DNA of 64,000 nucleotides. Origin: Streptomyces radicis. GTDB lineage: Bacteria > Actinomycetota > Actinomycetes > Streptomycetales > Streptomycetaceae. Of the stretch, positions 1 to 9,155 are shown piece by piece. The notes beneath the pieces are model-generated. The model searched no databases and had not been told where the DNA came from. It was given only the letters and a program-made list of their open reading frames with translations. Where the stretch lies: contig NZ_RBDY01000009.1 of NCBI RefSeq assembly GCF_003626575.1, forward strand, positions 124,001 to 188,000, given 5' to 3'. Numbering within the stretch: the first letter of the stretch is position 1; each line of letters starts with the position of its first letter. The position numbers and the translations under genes are program-made.

Positions 1-517
1 ACGCCGCGCCTCGTCCGAGGAGGCGCACCACCGACGCGTCGGCGACTCCGGCGACCTCGTCGTAGGCGAACCAGCGCAGGTCGAGCGACTCCTCGCTCCG
101 CCGCTCCGTCGCCCCGGGCGGGGCGACGGCCACATACTGCACATCCATGTGCACCGCGCACGGCGTGCGGTGGCGGTCGAGCGTCACGGGCCCGGGCAGC
201 AGCCGCAGCCCCTCGATGCCCGACTCCTCGGTCGCCTCGCGCAGCGCGGCGCCCGCCAGCGTGGCATCGCCGGGCTCGCAGTGCCCGCCGGTCTGGAGCC
301 ACATGCCCAGCTTCCGGTGCAGCGTGAGCAACGCCCGCCCGCCCACGGGGTCCACGACCAGCGCGCTCGCCGTCAGGTGCCCGGCGGCGCACGCCTTCCA
401 CATGCCGTCGGCGTGCGCCGCCAGGTGGGCGGCGTACTCCTTCCGCAGGGCTTCCTGCGCCTCGTCGGGCGGCGACCAGGCGTCGAGCACCCGGGCCGCG
501 TCCGCGTGCAGGCTCAC
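1..517 (-). CDS. NUDIX hydrolase (3' end outside window)
   Basis: This is a NUDIX-family hydrolase, probably acting on a nucleoside diphosphate-linked substrate that cannot be named from sequence. About 172 residues are visible and the frame is still open at the window edge. The Nudix box is GHCEPGD followed by REATEESGI at roughly residues 78-98, with Asp in place of the first conserved Glu. The GTG start overlaps the stop of the upstream metallopeptidase by four bases (GTGA), so the two are translationally coupled in one operon. The N-terminal 40 residues before the fold are typical of long actinobacterial NUDIX proteins. Confidence 0.85.
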   Translation of the reverse strand, partial: MSLHADAARVLDAWSPPDEAQEALRKEYAAHLAAHADGMWKACAAGHLTASALVVDPVGGRALLTLHRKLGMWLQTGGHCEPGDATLAGAALREATEESGIEGLRLLPGPVTLDRHRTPCAVHMDVQYVAVAPPGATERRSEESLDLRWFAYDEVAGVADASVVRLLGRGAA

Positions 518-1980
518 GCCCGGCCTTCGCCCTTGCCGTTGCCGCCCTTGCCGTCGTTGCCGTCCTCGCCGCCGCTCTTGCCGTCGCCGGGCTTGTCGAG
601 CCGCGGCCCCGACGCGCCGCCGTCCTCGCCGCCGGGGGCGCCCCCGGCCGCGTCGCCGAGCATCGCGTCGAGCTCGGAGAAGTCCAGCTGCTCGCGGTGC
701 ACGAAGCCGTCAGGGTCGTCCAGATCCTCCGCGGTCGGCAGCATGTCCGGGTGCGACCACAGCGCGTCGCGCGCCTGCCCGCCCTTGGCGTGCGTCAGCG
801 ACGCCCACAGGCGCGCCGCGTCCCGCAGCCGCCTCGGCCGCAGCTCCAGGCCGATCAGCGTCGCGAACGTCTGCTCCGCCGGACCGCCCGACGCCCGGCG
901 CCGCCGCAGCGTCTCGCGCAGCGCGCCCGCCGACGGCAGGTGCGGCGCCGCCGCCGCGTGCACCACCGCGTCCACCCAGCCCTCGACCAGCGCGAGCGCC
1001 GTCTCGAGCCGGGCGAGCGCCGCCTTCTGCTGCGGCGTGTCCTCCGGCTGGAACAGCCCCTGCTGAAGCTTCTCCTGAAGCTCCTCGGGCCGCGTCGGGT
1101 CGAGCTGCCCGACCAGGTCCTCCAGCTTGGCCGTGTCCACCTGGATGCCCCTGGCGTACCCGTCGACCGCGCCGAACAGGTGCGAGCGCAGCCACGGCAC
1201 GTGGCTGAACAGCCGCTGGTGCGCCGCCTCGCGCAGCGCCAGGTAGAGGCGCACCTCGTCCGCGGGGACGCCGAGGCCCTCGCCGAACGCCAGGACGTTC
1301 TGCGGGAGGAGCGCGGCCTTGCCCGCGGGGCCGAGCGGCAGCCCGATGTCCGTCGAGCCCACCACCTCGCCGGCCAGCACGCCCACGGCCTGCCCGATCT
1401 GCGTGCCGAACATGGCCCCGCCCATCGAGCGCATCATCCCGAGCAGCGGGCCCGCCATGGCCTGCATCTCCTCGGGCAGGACATTCCCCATGGCCGCGCC
1501 GACCCGCTCCGCCACGGGGTCGACCAGCTCGCGCCACACCGGCAGCGTCGCCTCGACCCACTCCGCCCTGCTCCACGCCGCCGTCGTGGCCGCGCCTGAC
1601 GGCAGGGTCGTCACGTCGTCGAGCCACAGGTCCGCCAGGCGCAGGGACTCCTCGACCTGGCCCCTGTCGTGCGCGCCGACGCTCCGGTCCTTCGACTCGT
1701 CGGGGCCGCCCCGGGCCACGGTCTGCCGGGCGACGCTCTTGGCCAGGTCCCAGTTCACCGGGCCGCCCTCGTACGACAGCATCTGCCCGAGCTGCTGGAA
1801 CGCCGCCCCCAGGTCCTGGGGGTTCATCCCGCCGCCGGGCCCGCCGCCCGGGCCGAAGCCGAACATGGCGGCCAGCGGATTGTCGGCCGGTCCCTGCCCG
1901 CCTTCGCCCCTCTTCTTCTTGCCGGATTCGCCGTCGTCCGGCTCCTCCGGGAGGCCGAATCCGAATGGAATGTCACTCAC
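514..1980 (-). CDS. zincin-like metallopeptidase (DUF2342/zincin_2 family)
   Basis: A 488-residue predicted metal-dependent hydrolase of the actinobacterial DUF2342 family; its substrate is unknown. The first 70 residues are Gly/Pro/Asp-rich and probably disordered. The family signature REAAHQRLF is visible, with Glu251 and His254 as the likely metal-site residues. I chose the GTG start giving VSDIPFGFG because a GAGG ribosome binding site lies six to seven bases upstream; longer in-frame starts lack one. The gene is divergent from the SDR gene at 2115 and is coupled to the NUDIX gene through a four-base overlap. No signal peptide is visible, so it is probably cytoplasmic. Confidence 0.85.
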   Translation of the reverse strand: MSDIPFGFGLPEEPDDGESGKKKRGEGGQGPADNPLAAMFGFGPGGGPGGGMNPQDLGAAFQQLGQMLSYEGGPVNWDLAKSVARQTVARGGPDESKDRSVGAHDRGQVEESLRLADLWLDDVTTLPSGAATTAAWSRAEWVEATLPVWRELVDPVAERVGAAMGNVLPEEMQAMAGPLLGMMRSMGGAMFGTQIGQAVGVLAGEVVGSTDIGLPLGPAGKAALLPQNVLAFGEGLGVPADEVRLYLALREAAHQRLFSHVPWLRSHLFGAVDGYARGIQVDTAKLEDLVGQLDPTRPEELQEKLQQGLFQPEDTPQQKAALARLETALALVEGWVDAVVHAAAAPHLPSAGALRETLRRRRASGGPAEQTFATLIGLELRPRRLRDAARLWASLTHAKGGQARDALWSHPDMLPTAEDLDDPDGFVHREQLDFSELDAMLGDAAGGAPGGEDGGASGPRLDKPGDGKSGGEDGNDGKGGNGKGEGRA

Positions 1981-2114
1981 GGGAATCCTCGGGTCTGTGT
2001 CGTCGGACGGAACCAACGTGCCTGTGATTCGCTGGTCTGTGCCTCCAGCCTAGACACCACTCAGGCAGGATGGGCGTGCGCACGTCGTACCGAAACAACC
2101 GCTGGAGAGGTCCT

Positions 2115-3275
2115 GTGAGTTCCCCGGAGCCAGCCGTTCGCGCAGCGCGAAACGGCCCTGCCACCCCGCTGACCGTCGCGGTCACCGGCGCGGCGACAGG
2201 GGTCGGCGCACTGCTCACCGAGCGGCTGCTTGCCGCCGACGACGTCAAGCGGGTGCTCGCACTCGACGAGCGCGTCGGCGACGCCAAGGGCGCCGAGTGG
2301 CACACGCTCGACATCCGCGACCCCGCCATCGCCGACCTGCTGCGCACGTCGGGCGCCTCACGCGATGCCTCGGCCCACGCCGAGCGCGACCGCGACCACG
2401 AGGGCCCCGTCGACGTCGTCGTCCACCTCGCCCTCGACCTCGACCTGGAGGCCGACCCCGCCGCCCGCACGGCGTTCAACGTCAGGGGCGCGCAGACCGT
2501 GCTGACCGCCGCCGCGGCCGCCGGCGTGCGCCGGGTCGTGCTCTGCACGTCCGCGATGGTCTACGGCGCCCTGCCCGACAACGACGTCCCCCTCGCCGAG
2601 GACGCCGAGCTGCGCGCCACCGCCGACGCCACATGCGTGGGCGACCTGCTGGAGATCGAACGGCTCGCGCAGCGCGCCCCGCGCGCCCACCCGGGGCTCA
2701 ACGTCACCGTGCTGCGCCCCGCCATCCTCGTCGGCGGCACGGACACCGCCCTCACGCGCTACTTCGAGTCGCCCCGGCTGCTCGTGGTCGCGGGTTCCAG
2801 GCCGCGCTGGCAGTTCTGCCACGTCGAGGACCTGGTCAGCGCCCTGGAGTTCGCCGCCCGCGAACGCGTCGAGGGCGAGCTCGCGGTCGGCTGCGACGGC
2901 TGGCTCGAACAGGAGGAGGTCGAGGAGCTCACCGGCGTCCGCCGCATGGAGCTGCCGCCCTCGGTCGCCCTCGGCGCCGCCGCCCGCCTGCACCGCCTCG
3001 GCCTGACCCCGTCTCCCGCGGGGGACCTCGCGTACACGATGCACCCCTGGGTCGTCAGCGGAAGCAAGCTCTACGAGGCGGGCTGGCGGCCTTCCTGGAG
3101 CAACGAGGAGGTGCTGGCCGAGCTGCTGACCGAGGTGGCGGGGCGGCACACGGTCGCCGGGCGCAGGCTCGGCCGCAAGGACGCGGCGACCACGCTGGGG
3201 GCGGCGGGCGCCACGGTCGCGCTGGTCGGCACCGCCGCACTGGTACGCCGGGCGCGCAGGGCCAGACGCCGGTGA
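2115..3275 (+). CDS. NAD-dependent epimerase/SDR-family oxidoreductase
   Basis: A 386-residue extended-SDR (NAD-dependent epimerase/dehydratase type) protein. The N-terminal nucleotide-binding glycine motif reads TGAATGVGA near residue 21. A Rossmann core follows, with VVHLALD after strand 4 and CTSAMVYG before the active-site region. The expected catalytic Tyr-x-x-x-Lys is not obvious, which is common in actinobacterial members with unknown substrates. The C-terminus carries a hydrophobic segment (TLGAAGATVALVGTAALV) and a basic tail, so it may be membrane-anchored. The GTG start at 2115 has GGAGAGG four bases upstream. It is followed closely by moaE. Confidence 0.85.
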   Translation: MSSPEPAVRAARNGPATPLTVAVTGAATGVGALLTERLLAADDVKRVLALDERVGDAKGAEWHTLDIRDPAIADLLRTSGASRDASAHAERDRDHEGPVDVVVHLALDLDLEADPAARTAFNVRGAQTVLTAAAAAGVRRVVLCTSAMVYGALPDNDVPLAEDAELRATADATCVGDLLEIERLAQRAPRAHPGLNVTVLRPAILVGGTDTALTRYFESPRLLVVAGSRPRWQFCHVEDLVSALEFAARERVEGELAVGCDGWLEQEEVEELTGVRRMELPPSVALGAAARLHRLGLTPSPAGDLAYTMHPWVVSGSKLYEAGWRPSWSNEEVLAELLTEVAGRHTVAGRRLGRKDAATTLGAAGATVALVGTAALVRRARRARRR

Positions 3276-3290
3276 CGGAGGATGGGGCCC

Positions 3291-3734
3291 ATGAACGAAC
3301 GTGACCCCATCCGGCTCATCGCCATCAGGGAGACGCCGCTCTCCGTCGACGAGGTCATCGCCGCGGTCGGAGACGACGCGGCGGGTGGCACCGCGCTGTT
3401 CGCCGGGACCGTCCGCGACCACGACGGGCACGTCGAAGGGGCGGCCGTCACCTCACTGGCGTACTCCGCCCATCCCACCGCCGAGGCCCAGCTGCGCCGC
3501 GTCGCCGAGCGGGTCGCCGCCGACTTCCCCGTCCACGCGCTGGCCGCGGTGCACCGCGTCGGCGACCTCGCCATCGGCGACCTGGCCGTGGTGGTCGCGG
3601 TCGCGTGCGCCCACCGCGGCGAGGCGTTCGCCGCGTCCCGCCGCCTGATCGACGACCTGAAGCACGAGGTCCCCATCTGGAAACACCAGACCTTCACGGA
3701 CGGCACCAACGAGTGGGTGGGAGCGGGCACTTAG
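3291..3734 (+). CDS. moaE: molybdopterin synthase catalytic subunit MoaE
   Basis: The large subunit of molybdopterin synthase, which converts precursor Z (cPMP) to molybdopterin using sulfur carried on the C-terminal thiocarboxylate of MoaD. It has 147 residues, normal for the family. Visible signatures are FAGTVRDHD with Arg42, the dimer-region stretch VHRVGDLAIGD, and the two active-site lysines, Lys124 (DLKHE) and Lys131 (WKHQ), followed by TDGTNEWV. The start at 3291 is preferred over the ATG at 3282 because GGAGG sits immediately before 3282 and nine bases before 3291. No moaD or other cofactor gene is in the window, so the partner is encoded elsewhere. Confidence 0.95.
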   Translation: MNERDPIRLIAIRETPLSVDEVIAAVGDDAAGGTALFAGTVRDHDGHVEGAAVTSLAYSAHPTAEAQLRRVAERVAADFPVHALAAVHRVGDLAIGDLAVVVAVACAHRGEAFAASRRLIDDLKHEVPIWKHQTFTDGTNEWVGAGT

Positions 3735-3741
3735 CCCAGCC

Positions 3742-3775
3742 ACCCCCGGTGGGGGTCCCCCCGGACGAAGTCCGG
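3742..3775 (+). terminator. paired hairpin terminator after moaE
   Basis: Two short perfect inverted repeats lie just after the moaE stop. ACCCCC and GGGGGT enclose a three-base loop at 3742-3756, and CCGGAC and GTCCGG enclose GAA at 3761-3775. No T-run follows, as is usual in Streptomyces. They separate moaE from the next small gene. Confidence 0.6.
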
Positions 3776-3841
3776 CCGGGTTGCGTAACCCGTTTCCAGG
3801 TCAGAGCGTTGGTGTTACGTCGCCGAGGTGGGAGGTAGGTC

Positions 3842-4015
3842 ATGGCGGTTCTCGTATGGCTGCTGATCCCCGTCGCCGGGGCAGTGGTGGCCGGGCTGTG
3901 GAGCACATGGGCCACGCGGCGTCGCAGTGGGGCGGGCGGGGTCAAGGACGCGGCGGGGGTGCGGGGGTACGAGGCGTTCAGGGCCGCGATGGAGCGGGCC
4001 CCGGCCGACGGCTGA
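3842..4015 (+). CDS. small single-pass membrane protein
   Basis: A 57-residue protein starting MAVLVWLLIPVAGAVVAGLW, which is one N-terminal transmembrane helix. A basic stretch (TRRR) and a short amphipathic C-terminal tail follow, predicting N-out/C-in topology. GGAGG is six bases before the ATG. It ends 25 bases before the PDZ-Lon protein gene, so the two are probably co-transcribed. Small proteins of this shape are commonly found beside the PDZ protease gene in streptomycetes. A role in membrane anchoring or protease regulation is possible but is inference. It is easily missed because of its size. Confidence 0.75.
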   Translation: MAVLVWLLIPVAGAVVAGLWSTWATRRRSGAGGVKDAAGVRGYEAFRAAMERAPADG

Positions 4016-4040
4016 CAGTCCCGTCACGTACTGTCAAGAC

Positions 4041-5132
4041 ATGCCACGCCGCACCGCGACGCTGCTGACGTCGACCCTGCTCCTCATAGGCCTGCTCTGC
4101 GCCGCCGTGCTGGTCAGGGTGCCCTACGCGGAGATGTCGCCCGGCCCCACGGTGAACACCCTGGGCGAGCACGACGGCGAGCCCGTGCTGAACATCAGTG
4201 GCGAGGAGACGTTCGAGTCGTCGGGCCACCTGAACATGACGACGGTCCGCGTCACCGGGGTCAACTACCGGATGAACCTCCTGGAGGCGGTCAGCGGCTG
4301 GCTCTCCGACGACAGCGCCGTGGTGCCGTACGAGTCGATCTACCCCGAGGACCTGTCCGCGGACCAGGTCCAGGAGCAGAACGCCGAGGAGTTCACCGCC
4401 TCCCAGGAGAGCGCCAAGGTCGCGGCCCTCGAGGAGCTGGGCTACGACGTGGGCTCCCAGACGATCGTGGCCGCGGTCGCCGAGGACAGCCCGGCCGAGG
4501 GGGAGCTGCACGCGGGGGACGCCATCGTGGCGGTGGACGGCGAGGAGATCGGCGAGCCGGGCGAGGTGGCCGACCTGGTCACCGGGCGGGAGGCGGGCGA
4601 TGACGTGGTCTTCACCGTGGTGCCCGCCGAGCAGGCGCAGGCCGCCATCGAGGCGGGGGACGAGCTGCCCGCCGAGACCGAGGAGGTCACGGTGTCCACC
4701 GTGGCCGCGCCCGACGACCAGCGGGCCATCGTCGGGATCACGGCGGGCGTCAGCCACAGCTTCCCGTTCGAGATAGAGATCGAGCTGGCCGATGTCGGCG
4801 GGCCGAGCGCGGGGCTGATGTTCGCGCTCGGCCTCATCGACCGGCTCACCGAGGACGACCTGACCGGTGGGGCGTTCGTCGCGGGCACCGGCACGATCGA
4901 CACCGAGGGGACCGTCGGCCCGATCGGCGGCGTCTCGCAGAAGACCATCGCGGCGCGGGACGCGGGCGCGGAGTTCTTCCTGACCCCCGAGGAGAACTGC
5001 TCGGTGGCCGCCGATGACGTGCCCGGCGGGCTCACCCTGGTCAGGGTCGGCACGCTCGACGACGCCCTCGACGCGCTGGCCGACATCAGGGCGGGGGACA
5101 CCGACGACCTCCCCGCCTGCGAGGCCCCGTGA
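4041..5132 (+). CDS. membrane-anchored PDZ-Lon (YlbL-like) protease
   Basis: A 363-residue serine protease with an N-terminal transmembrane helix (residues 5-26), an extracytoplasmic PDZ domain around residues 135-215 and a C-terminal Lon-type (S16) protease domain. The Ser-Lys dyad is visible as Ser256 in GGPSAGL and Lys301 in SQKTIAA; their spacing fits the Lon family. There is no AAA ATPase domain, so it should act without ATP on membrane or secreted substrates, as described for Bacillus YlbL. It follows the small membrane protein by 25 bases and probably shares its transcript. Confidence 0.9.
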   Translation: MPRRTATLLTSTLLLIGLLCAAVLVRVPYAEMSPGPTVNTLGEHDGEPVLNISGEETFESSGHLNMTTVRVTGVNYRMNLLEAVSGWLSDDSAVVPYESIYPEDLSADQVQEQNAEEFTASQESAKVAALEELGYDVGSQTIVAAVAEDSPAEGELHAGDAIVAVDGEEIGEPGEVADLVTGREAGDDVVFTVVPAEQAQAAIEAGDELPAETEEVTVSTVAAPDDQRAIVGITAGVSHSFPFEIEIELADVGGPSAGLMFALGLIDRLTEDDLTGGAFVAGTGTIDTEGTVGPIGGVSQKTIAARDAGAEFFLTPEENCSVAADDVPGGLTLVRVGTLDDALDALADIRAGDTDDLPACEAP

Positions 5133-5168
5133 GGGGCGCCGCGGGCGGGGTCGGGCACGCCCCTGGCG

Positions 5169-5726
5169 TCACTCCGTGAACGTGGCCGCCAGCGCCTCGG
5201 CGAGCCCGGGCACCAGGTCGGGACCGGTCAGCACCTCCGTCTCCGCGTCCTTCTCGCGCAGCCTGATCGCCGACTCGCGGGTCCCGTCCCGCAGCACCGC
5301 CACCGTCATCCGCACCTCCTGGCGCTCGGGGTGCTCGGCCACCCAGCGCGTCAGCTCGGCGCCGGGCAGGCCGTCGGGCACCGTGTCCTCCGCCGATGGC
5401 GGCAGCATCAGGCGTTCGATCGTGAGGGCGCAGCCCGCGACCGCCTCGGGCCAGGCGATCGTCGCCAGGAACTCGTCGAGGGGCTGCCCCGCGGGCAGTT
5501 CGTCCTGTTCCACCGGGGTCAGCCCGCTGCCCGCGCCGATGTCGAGCCGGTCGGCGAGCTCCGGCTCCTCGGCGCGCAGCCGCTCGGTGTCGACCAGCGC
5601 GAACAGCTGGGCGGGCCGGTCCCAGCCGAGCCCCGCCACATAGGCGTCGATCTCCAGGACGGCCGTGGTGAGAGGCGTCACAGAGGGGCGGGAGGAAGGG
5701 GGGCCGGGGGGCGGAGTGTTGTCCAT
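5169..5726 (-). CDS. PPA1309-family conserved protein
   Basis: A 185-residue actinobacterial protein of the PPA1309 family, function unknown. After a Pro-rich 17-residue start, the conserved core begins TTAVLEIDAYVAGLGWDRPAQLFALVDT and runs to the end as a mixed alpha/beta domain with no membrane segment. It is convergent with the PDZ protease gene and divergent from the UPF0182 gene; this PDZ-PPA1309-UPF0182 order is conserved in streptomycetes as far as I recall. The start is the ATG giving MDNTPPPGPP. No catalytic motif is apparent. Confidence 0.85.
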   Translation of the reverse strand: MDNTPPPGPPSSRPSVTPLTTAVLEIDAYVAGLGWDRPAQLFALVDTERLRAEEPELADRLDIGAGSGLTPVEQDELPAGQPLDEFLATIAWPEAVAGCALTIERLMLPPSAEDTVPDGLPGAELTRWVAEHPERQEVRMTVAVLRDGTRESAIRLREKDAETEVLTGPDLVPGLAEALAATFTE

Positions 5727-5850
5727 GGGCCTATCGTGCCGTCTTCCACCCCGGAAACGGGAACCGAGTAAAGCTTGAGTAAGTTAGTCGAGTGGGCGTC
5801 TTTCATGGACGGCCTGGCTCCGAACCCTGCGAATCGTCGAGGTGCGCGCG

Positions 5851-8814
5851 TTGGCTTTCCAAATGCCGGACCGGGGCTCGCGTGGCCCCAACGGTCCGAA
5901 CGGGCCCAGGGGCCCCCGAGGTCCGGGCGGACCGCGCTTCAGCGTCGGCCGCCCGTCGAGGGGGGCCAAGACGCTGCTGATCACGGCGGCCATTCTGGCG
6001 GGACTTGGCATCCTTTTCGCCATGTTCGCCGGGTTTTGGACGGATTGGCTCTGGTACAGCTCGGTCGACTACACGAGCGTGTACCGGACCCAGTTGCTGA
6101 CCCGGGTCACCATGTTCGCCGTCTTCGGCCTGGTGATGGCGTTGGCCGTCGGGTTCAACGTGTGGCTCGCGCACCGCCTGCGCCCGCCGTTGAGCGCGAT
6201 GTCGATGGAGCAGCAGAACCTCGATCGTTACCGGATGTCGATCGCCCCCTACAAGCGGTGGGTGCTGCTCGGCGTCGCCGTGGTGATCGGCCTGATCGCG
6301 GGTGGTTCGGCCTCGGGCCAGTGGCGCACCTGGCTCCAGTGGGTCAACGGCACGTCGTTCGGCGAGACGGATCCGCAGTTCGGCATGGACGTGGGGTTCT
6401 ACGCGTTCGACTACCCGTTCTACCGCTTCCTGCTGGGCTTCGGCTTCGCCGTCGTGGTGCTCTCGACGCTGGCTGCCGCGCTGACGCACTACCTCTACGG
6501 CGGCGTCAGGCTGACCACCCCGGGCAGCCGCATCACCCCGGCCGCGACCGGCCACCTGTCCGTGCTGCTCGGCCTCTTCGTCGCGCTCAAGGCCGTGGCG
6601 TACTGGCTGGACCGCTACGGACTCGCGCTCAAGAGCGGCGACTTCAGGAACGCCGACGGCTGGACGGGCCTCCGCTACGTGGACGCCAACGCGTACCTCC
6701 CGGCCAAGACGATCCTGACGATCATCGCCGTGATCTGCGCCCTGCTGTTCTTCGCGACGCTGTGGCGGCGCGGCTGGCAGCTGCCGGTGATCGGCCTCGG
6801 CCTGATGGTGCTCTCGGCCGTGCTGATCGGCGGCGTCTACCCCGCGCTGGTCCAGCAGTTCCAGGTGCGGCCGAACGAGCAGGCCAAGGAGGCCGAGTAC
6901 ATCCAGCGGCACATGGAGTCCACGAAGGACGCCTATGCCATCGCGGATGCGGAGATCGAGGACTATTCGGGCACAAGTGAGGCAGAGCCCGAGACCTTGC
7001 GGACCGCCGTGGGCGACACCGCGTCGATCCGGCTGCTCGACCCGAGCGTGGTCTCCCCGGCGTTCCAGCAGATCCAGCAGGTCCGCGGGTACTACCAGTT
7101 CCCCGCGACGCTCGACGTGGACCGCTACCCCACGGAGAACGGCGACCAGGACACGGTCATCGGCCTCCGCGAGATGAACGTCAACGAGATCCCCGAGCGG
7201 AACTGGATCAACGAGCACTTCAGGTACACGCACGGCTTCGGCATCGTCGCGGCCAGCGGCACCGGCGTCACCGACGACGGCGAGCCCGCGTTCACCGAGG
7301 AGAACCTCCCGCCCGAGGGCGAGCTGCCCGACTACGAGCCGCGCATCTACTTCGGCGAGTACACCACGCAGTACTCGATCGTCGGCGGCCCCCAGCAGGA
7401 GATCGACTACGCGGGCGAGGACGGCGAGGTCGAGTACAGCTACACGGGCGACGCGGGCGTCGAGCTCGACAACTGGTTCAAGCGCGCCGCCTACGCCCTG
7501 ACCATGGGCGAGCCGCAGATCCTGTACTCCGGCGCGATCGACGGGAACTCCCAGATCCTGTACAACCGCACGCCGAAGGAGCGCGTCGAGGCCGTCGCCC
7601 CGTGGCTGACGATCGACGGCGACCCGTATCCGGCGGTGGTGGACGGCAGGGTCCAGTGGATCGTGGACGCGTACACGACGAGCAGCGGCTATCCGTACTC
7701 GGCGCGCACCACGCTGGGTGATGTGACCGAGACGTCCCTCACGGAGAACCAGGGCGAGGTCATCGCGCAGGAGAACCGGGTCAACTACATCCGGAACTCC
7801 GTGAAGGCGACCGTCGACGCGTACAGCGGCGAGGTCGATCTGTACGAGTGGGACGAGAACGACCCGGTGCTCGAGACGTGGCGCAAGGCGTTCCCCGGCG
7901 TCGTCTCCGACCGGGACGAGATCAGCGAAGAGCTGATGGACCACCTCAGGTACCCGCAGGACCTGTTCAAGGTCCAGCGCGACCTGCTCCAGCGCTACCA
8001 CGTGCAGAACGCCGGGCAGTTCTACTCGGGTTCGGAGCGCTGGGAGGTGCCGGACGACCCGACGCACGAGAACGAGGTCGTCCCGCCGTACTACCTCAGC
8101 ATGAGGATGCCCGGCCAGGACGAGCAGGTCTTCTCGCTGACGACGACGTTCACGCCGTTGAACAGGGATACGCTCGCCGCCTACATGGCGGTCGAGGCGG
8201 ACGCCAGGAGCGAGGACTACGGCACGATGAGAATCCTCACGCTGCCGTCCACGACCACGGTGTGGGGCCCACAACAGGTGCAGAGCCGGTTCAACTCCGA
8301 TCCGGACATCGCCGAGCGGATCAACCTCCTGAGACGCGGCGACTCCGAGGTGGAGTACGGCAACCTCCTGACCGTGCCCCTCGAGGGCGGCCTGCTCTAC
8401 GTCGAGCCGGTGTACGTCCGCGGCGCCGGACAGAACTACCCACTGTTGCAGCGGGTGTTGGTGGCGTACGGCGAGGAGATCGTCTTCGAGGAGTCGCTCG
8501 ACAGAGCCCTGGACGTCGTCTTCGGGGTGACCGAGGAGGGCGAGGATCCGGGCGAGGAGGCGCCACCGCCGCCCGACACCGGCGAGGAGCCGCCGGCGGA
8601 CGGCGAGGAGGCGACCGCCGAGGAGGCCGTCCAGGACGCGCAGGAGGCCTGGGAGGCCGGGCAGGACGCGCTGGCCGAGGGCGACTGGACCGCCTACGGC
8701 GAGGCGCAGGCCCGTCTCGAGGAGGCGCTCGACCGGCTGGCCGAGCTGGAGGAAGGCCGTAACGAGCAGGAGGAGACGCCGCCCGACCAGGGCCAGGAGG
8801 ATCCGGGCGCGTAG
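5851..8814 (+). CDS. UPF0182 family large membrane protein
   Basis: A 987-residue membrane protein of the actinobacterial UPF0182 family; its role is not established. The N-terminal third contains about seven hydrophobic helices (the first is [21 protein letters not shown] near residue 45). A large extracytoplasmic region of about 500 residues follows, with the conserved stretches [10 protein letters not shown] and [14 protein letters not shown]. The last 90 residues are an acidic Glu/Pro-rich tail ending in a probable helical hairpin. TTG at 5851 (MAFQMPDRG) is chosen because GAGG lies eight bases upstream. GTG 5842 overlaps that site, and ATG 5863 is also possible. Confidence 0.9.
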   Translation: MAFQMPDRGSRGPNGPNGPRGPRGPGGPRFSVGRPSRGAKTLLITAAILAGLGILFAMFAGFWTDWLWYSSVDYTSVYRTQLLTRVTMFAVFGLVMALAVGFNVWLAHRLRPPLSAMSMEQQNLDRYRMSIAPYKRWVLLGVAVVIGLIAGGSASGQWRTWLQWVNGTSFGETDPQFGMDVGFYAFDYPFYRFLLGFGFAVVVLSTLAAALTHYLYGGVRLTTPGSRITPAATGHLSVLLGLFVALKAVAYWLDRYGLALKSGDFRNADGWTGLRYVDANAYLPAKTILTIIAVICALLFFATLWRRGWQLPVIGLGLMVLSAVLIGGVYPALVQQFQVRPNEQAKEAEYIQRHMESTKDAYAIADAEIEDYSGTSEAEPETLRTAVGDTASIRLLDPSVVSPAFQQIQQVRGYYQFPATLDVDRYPTENGDQDTVIGLREMNVNEIPERNWINEHFRYTHGFGIVAASGTGVTDDGEPAFTEENLPPEGELPDYEPRIYFGEYTTQYSIVGGPQQEIDYAGEDGEVEYSYTGDAGVELDNWFKRAAYALTMGEPQILYSGAIDGNSQILYNRTPKERVEAVAPWLTIDGDPYPAVVDGRVQWIVDAYTTSSGYPYSARTTLGDVTETSLTENQGEVIAQENRVNYIRNSVKATVDAYSGEVDLYEWDENDPVLETWRKAFPGVVSDRDEISEELMDHLRYPQDLFKVQRDLLQRYHVQNAGQFYSGSERWEVPDDPTHENEVVPPYYLSMRMPGQDEQVFSLTTTFTPLNRDTLAAYMAVEADARSEDYGTMRILTLPSTTTVWGPQQVQSRFNSDPDIAERINLLRRGDSEVEYGNLLTVPLEGGLLYVEPVYVRGAGQNYPLLQRVLVAYGEEIVFEESLDRALDVVFGVTEEGEDPGEEAPPPPDTGEEPPADGEEATAEEAVQDAQEAWEAGQDALAEGDWTAYGEAQARLEEALDRLAELEEGRNEQEETPPDQGQEDPGA

Positions 8815-8843
8815 CGCGTAGCGCGCGCCACCGGCGCCGCCAG

Positions 8844-8891
8844 GACGAGGGGCCCGCGAGTCGAGAGCGATCGACCCGCGGGCCCCTCGTC
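8844..8891 (+). terminator. strong hairpin terminator after the UPF0182 gene
   Basis: An inverted repeat with arms GACGAGGGGCCCGCG and CGCGGGCCCCTCGTC encloses a 14-18 base loop, 30 bases after the UPF0182 stop. The stem is 15 perfect pairs and is GC-rich, as expected for an intrinsic terminator in this type of genome. Confidence 0.75.
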
Positions 8892-9097
8892 GCCTTTGGC
8901 GCACGGGAGTTGGCCAGGTCACGGTCTCGTAAACATCGATCGCCGCCCGCTCACCCTGGGCAGTTGTTCGGCGGCCGCGGGCGCGCCTCGCTGACCTGCT
9001 GAGACGTGGGCGGCGTCATACTGCGTGTCGGATCCTGGAAAGTCCCTCCGCCACAACGTGTTTGGGTGTATCCATATCGGGAAGTCGACAAACCGCT

Positions 9098-9111
9098 GAA
9101 GTGACTTCACT
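9098..9111. promoter_or_regulatory. overlapping palindromes upstream of the repeat protein gene
   Basis: The 340-base gap before the gene at 9156 holds the terminator above and this site. GAAGTGACTTC and AGTGACTTCACT overlap about 45 bases before the ATG. AGTGA/TCACT arms resemble the older description of BldD-type sites, but I cannot assign a regulator. A TATACC hexamer follows about 9 bases later. The remainder of the gap shows nothing recognisable. Confidence 0.35.
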
Positions 9112-9155
9112 GGCTGCGGTATACCAGGTGTACGCAGGTTTCAGGTGGTGCGACT

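Noticed and set aside
5803..8922. A 1039-codon frame antisense to the UPF0182 gene
   Set aside because: It mirrors the codon bias of the UPF0182 gene, which has clear membrane helices and family motifs; the antisense translation has none.
8919..9110. A 63-codon minus-strand frame upstream of the repeat protein gene
   Set aside because: It has no ribosome binding site, a composition unlike neighbouring genes, and overlaps the likely promoter of the gene at 9156.
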